From the NCBI RefSeq assembly GCF_913058315.1, contig NZ_CAJXQY010000043.1:1-32138 (forward strand): 32,138 nucleotides of DNA, given 5' to 3'. Both the position numbers and the translations under genes were made by a program. The notes below the pieces were generated by a model that did not search any database, had not been told where the DNA came from, and saw nothing but the letters and a program-made list of their open reading frames with translations. Shown here in pieces: positions 30,242 to 32,138 of this stretch. Numbering within the stretch: the stretch's first letter is position 1; every line of letters starts with the position of its first letter. Origin of the DNA: an uncultured Alteromonas sp. Its GTDB lineage: Bacteria > Pseudomonadota > Gammaproteobacteria > Enterobacterales > Alteromonadaceae.

Positions 30242-31237
30242 TTACCCGGCTTCAGTTTTAGATCTCGGATTTCGGATTAAGTAAACAAACAAGAAAAGCC
30301 ACACAGGTGACAGTGCCGCTACGCCATACAATTCAGGAATTCTCTCAAGCACGGCATCAAGATTATGTAGAACCTCAAAAGCTCCGACTAGTTTATAACC
30401 AACAAAAGCCAGGAATGCGCTGAAAGCCACAAAATAGAATTTAGGTATAAAGCTCGCGAGTCGCTGATCTTTAGTCCTGTTCCAATTCACAGCAGGCAGC
30501 AACACAGCGTACATCGGGAAGAGCAACATCACCCATGTTAAAGCGACAGTAATCCAGGTCGGCAGCGAAAGTTGATGCAGTATAATCATTACAGGATAGA
30601 AAGCCGCTGTTATCGCTCCTGTCACCAGCCACAGCATAGGTAACCCAAGATAAAGATCCATGTCATATTCAGGCTTGTCACTGTGCATTGATACCAATTC
30701 AATCATGGATTGTTTGTGCCAAATAGCCAGAAGAAACACCCATACTGCACTGGCCATCCCGATTATCCACATAAAGGCCCAGTAATTTGACCCAGCTTCC
30801 ATAGAAACACTTCGCATTCGAGGAAAGTATTCGAACTGTTTAACCAAATCACCAAATGCAAATCCATGAAGTTCATGATAAATATCCATAAAACCGGTTC
30901 TTTTTATCGGCATAAAGCCATCGGGTAAACACGCAAGAACTAGCCACATGCTAACCGTAGCCATAACCGGTACTAATAGAACGCTTGAAACATGGAGTAC
31001 ATAATTAGCGTTTTTTGAACTTGATAATATCAACTTGGCAAATTGATAGTAGATCAGCATCATAAAAGGGTTAGTGAGAGCAAAGATTGGCTCTTCAAAA
31101 ATCAGTACGGTGAAATAGTCAAAAGCACCGATACCGGCAAAGATGAGAAATAGTAATCCAATGGCGGGTACTGCCCCCATTGCAACCCGCTGCCCAAGAA
31201 CGGCGGCTAATGAGCCACCAACAACACCTCTTAACAT
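30242..31237 (-). CDS. Unrecognised polytopic inner-membrane protein
   Basis: I do not recognise this 331-residue protein. It has about seven or eight hydrophobic helices, for example AVPAIGLLFLIFAGIGAF, HVSSVLLVPVMATVSMWLVL, WAFMWIIGMASAVWVFLLAI, LPMLWLVTGAITAAFYPVMI and WITVALTWVMLLFPMYAVLL. A hydrophilic loop of about 45 residues (LPDGFMPIKRTGFMDIYHEL onward) is probably extracytoplasmic, and a charged loop HSDKPEYDMD follows the fourth helix. The ATG at 31237 has AGGA eight bases upstream. It stands alone, flanked by AT-rich non-coding DNA on both sides, and its codon use is more AT-rich than the housekeeping genes to its left, which fits an accessory gene. No transporter or enzyme motif is evident. 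Confidence 0.75.
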   Translation of the reverse strand: MLRGVVGGSLAAVLGQRVAMGAVPAIGLLFLIFAGIGAFDYFTVLIFEEPIFALTNPFMMLIYYQFAKLILSSSKNANYVLHVSSVLLVPVMATVSMWLVLACLPDGFMPIKRTGFMDIYHELHGFAFGDLVKQFEYFPRMRSVSMEAGSNYWAFMWIIGMASAVWVFLLAIWHKQSMIELVSMHSDKPEYDMDLYLGLPMLWLVTGAITAAFYPVMIILHQLSLPTWITVALTWVMLLFPMYAVLLPAVNWNRTKDQRLASFIPKFYFVAFSAFLAFVGYKLVGAFEVLHNLDAVLERIPELYGVAALSPVWLFLFVYLIRNPRSKTEAG

Positions 31238-31754
31238 CCCTGCATTCCTAAAAAAAACTATAAAATCAGATACTAATACGTTTACAAAACGGGCGGAATG
31301 AGAGTATAAGAAAAATTATAGCTATGTACTACCCTCTGTGACAGCTATATTTAAAGCTTGTTTTACATATGGCAAATGGGTACTTTTCAGGAAAAAGTAC
31401 AGTCCTTGCCTTCAAAGTAATCAATTGAACTGGTTGTCATTACTCAGGTGTTTAGTTCGGCGGTAGCGGGTTAGGGCAAGGCAGTTTCAATAAGTTGTTT
31501 CAGTGCCTACCGATTTCAGTTTTAAAAGCTGCTTTATCAACCTTTGTTCGTTTTAGCTTGGTGGACTTTAGCGAAATGACCGCTTTTGACCATTTTCAGC
31601 CTCAGCAGTGATTATTTAAGACTCAAATGAGCGAATAGCGGAAAAAAACAACTAGCGGTTAAATTAAAGGTTAATTGCCCATAGCAGACCTTCTGTACTC
31701 ATACTTCAAACCCATCAAATTAGCTGACAACACATCAATTCATTTCTTTCGGAA

Positions 31755-31774
31755 TTACTGAGAATTCTCAGTAA
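31755..31774. repeat. 20-bp palindrome, copy 1 (perfect)
   Basis: TTACTGAGAATTCTCAGTAA is a perfect 20-bp palindrome, used here as the reference for the other three copies. Confidence 0.85.
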
Positions 31775-31849
31775 CACGCATTGTAAAACTTAAGAAATCT
31801 TCATGAATGCCGCACCAATGGCGGGATGTAGTATAAAACAGAGCTGGGA

Positions 31850-31869
31850 TTAATGAGACTTCTCAGTAA
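31850..31869. repeat. 20-bp palindrome, copy 2
   Basis: TTAATGAGACTTCTCAGTAA matches copy 1 at 18 of 20 positions; the right half-site is intact. It starts 95 bp after copy 1. Confidence 0.8.
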
Positions 31870-31941
31870 ATACATGTAACCAGGGTAAATATTAGCTAGA
31901 TCATTGTTTTAAAATCGTTTTACTTAACATGAGTGCCGTTA

Positions 31942-31961
31942 TTACTAAGAATTCACAGTAA
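31942..31961. repeat. 20-bp palindrome, copy 3
   Basis: TTACTAAGAATTCACAGTAA matches copy 1 at 18 of 20 positions. It starts 92 bp after copy 2. Confidence 0.8.
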
Positions 31962-32058
31962 CACTCAAATAAATCATTGGAAACTGGCTCATAATCAGGT
32001 GTAAGGTACTGTTATCAATAAATTATGTTGGGAGTTCAGGGATGAGTAATACTGTGTG

Positions 32059-32078
32059 TTACTGTGAATTCTCTATAA
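32059..32078. promoter_or_regulatory. 20-bp palindrome, copy 4, overlapping a TATAAT box
   Basis: TTACTGTGAATTCTCTATAA matches copy 1 at 17 of 20 positions, starting 117 bp after copy 3. The departures create TATAAT at 32074-32079, a perfect -10 sequence 28 bp before the GTG at 32107. A protein bound here would cover the promoter. No clear -35 is visible. Confidence 0.65.
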
Positions 32079-32106
32079 TAAGATGTTATATTGCAAGGAA
32101 AGCTCA

Positions 32107-32138
32107 GTGTCTCTGAATACCAAAATCAAAGAACTGCT
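32107..32138 (+). CDS. Start of a CDS running off the window (possible HTH regulator)
   Basis: GTG at 32107 with AGGA seven bases upstream opens a frame reading MSLNTKIKELL to the window edge. Only ten complete codons and part of the next are present, so the product is unknown. The N-terminus is reminiscent of small XRE/Cro-CI helix-turn-helix proteins, and the upstream operator-like array would suit an autoregulated regulator, but this is a guess. Confidence 0.45.
   Translation, partial: MSLNTKIKEL

Larger units (their letters stand above)
31238..32106. other. Long AT-rich non-coding region with palindrome array
   Basis: About 870 bp without a supportable gene on either strand. From 31755 to 32078 it carries four spaced copies of a 20-bp palindrome. 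The part before that has a stretch near 31561-31610 that reads like a dispersed intergenic repeat of marine gammaproteobacteria, by memory only. The right end is the promoter and ribosome-binding site (AAGGAA at 32095-32100) of a gene leaving the window. Confidence 0.7.

Noticed and set aside
31755-32078. The palindromes as LexA (SOS) boxes
   Set aside because: Gammaproteobacterial LexA boxes have CTG and CAG separated by 10 bases with an alternating TA core; these have 8 bases (AGAATTCT) between them.

Overview
The window looks like a chromosomal segment of a marine gammaproteobacterium, most likely Alteromonadales (Alteromonadaceae or a close relative). The reasons are gene content and order: ppsR divergent from ppsA, the block rluE-mnmA-hflD-purB...roxA, a monomeric-type isocitrate dehydrogenase, a large TonB-dependent receptor beside a TPR-sulfotransferase, and a DUF4826 gene after ydiJ. 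Base composition is moderate. No rRNA, tRNA or CRISPR array is visible. The taxonomic call is an inference from family knowledge.

Layout. Bases 1-825 (-) hold the N-terminal half of a BCCT transporter, divergent from a 902-residue TonB-dependent receptor (1104-3812) that ends in a strong terminator and is followed by a TPR-sulfotransferase (3901-5871). The sulfotransferase meets ppsR (5868-6680, -) tail to tail with overlapping stop codons. ppsR and ppsA (6870-9245) are divergent around a palindrome resembling a HexR site. Just after the ppsA terminator sits a complete IS3-family element (9300-10598) with 25-bp imperfect inverted repeats, a 3-bp target duplication and an A6G frameshift heptamer. 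It lies just upstream of a secreted, probably outer-membrane protein gene (10647-11666). Then come three minus-strand genes: a PGPGW-like small membrane protein, a GGDEF-EAL protein and a DUF2892 protein. The two-gene unit ydiJ-DUF4826 (14348-17799) follows on the plus strand.

From 24619 down to 17824 (minus strand) runs a conserved housekeeping block: rluE, mnmA, hflD, purB, a membrane-bound class III cyclase, roxA and a GNAT protein. In E. coli the slot between purB and roxA holds phoPQ; here it holds the cyclase. The cyclase has an unusual Shine-Dalgarno-masking hairpin and a Cys in place of the transition-state Arg. icd (25060-27285) is divergent from rluE behind a long leader with nested inverted repeats and ends in a strong terminator. 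It is followed by a secreted M20 peptidase and a divergent NagB/6-phosphogluconolactonase-like protein.

The last 2 kb look different. There is an unrecognised polytopic membrane protein (30242-31237, -), then about 870 bp of AT-rich non-coding DNA. That DNA carries four copies of a 20-bp palindrome (31755-32078), the last overlapping a TATAAT box just ahead of a CDS that runs off the window (GTG at 32107). This palindrome array and the cyclase locus are the two places most likely to hold undescribed regulation.
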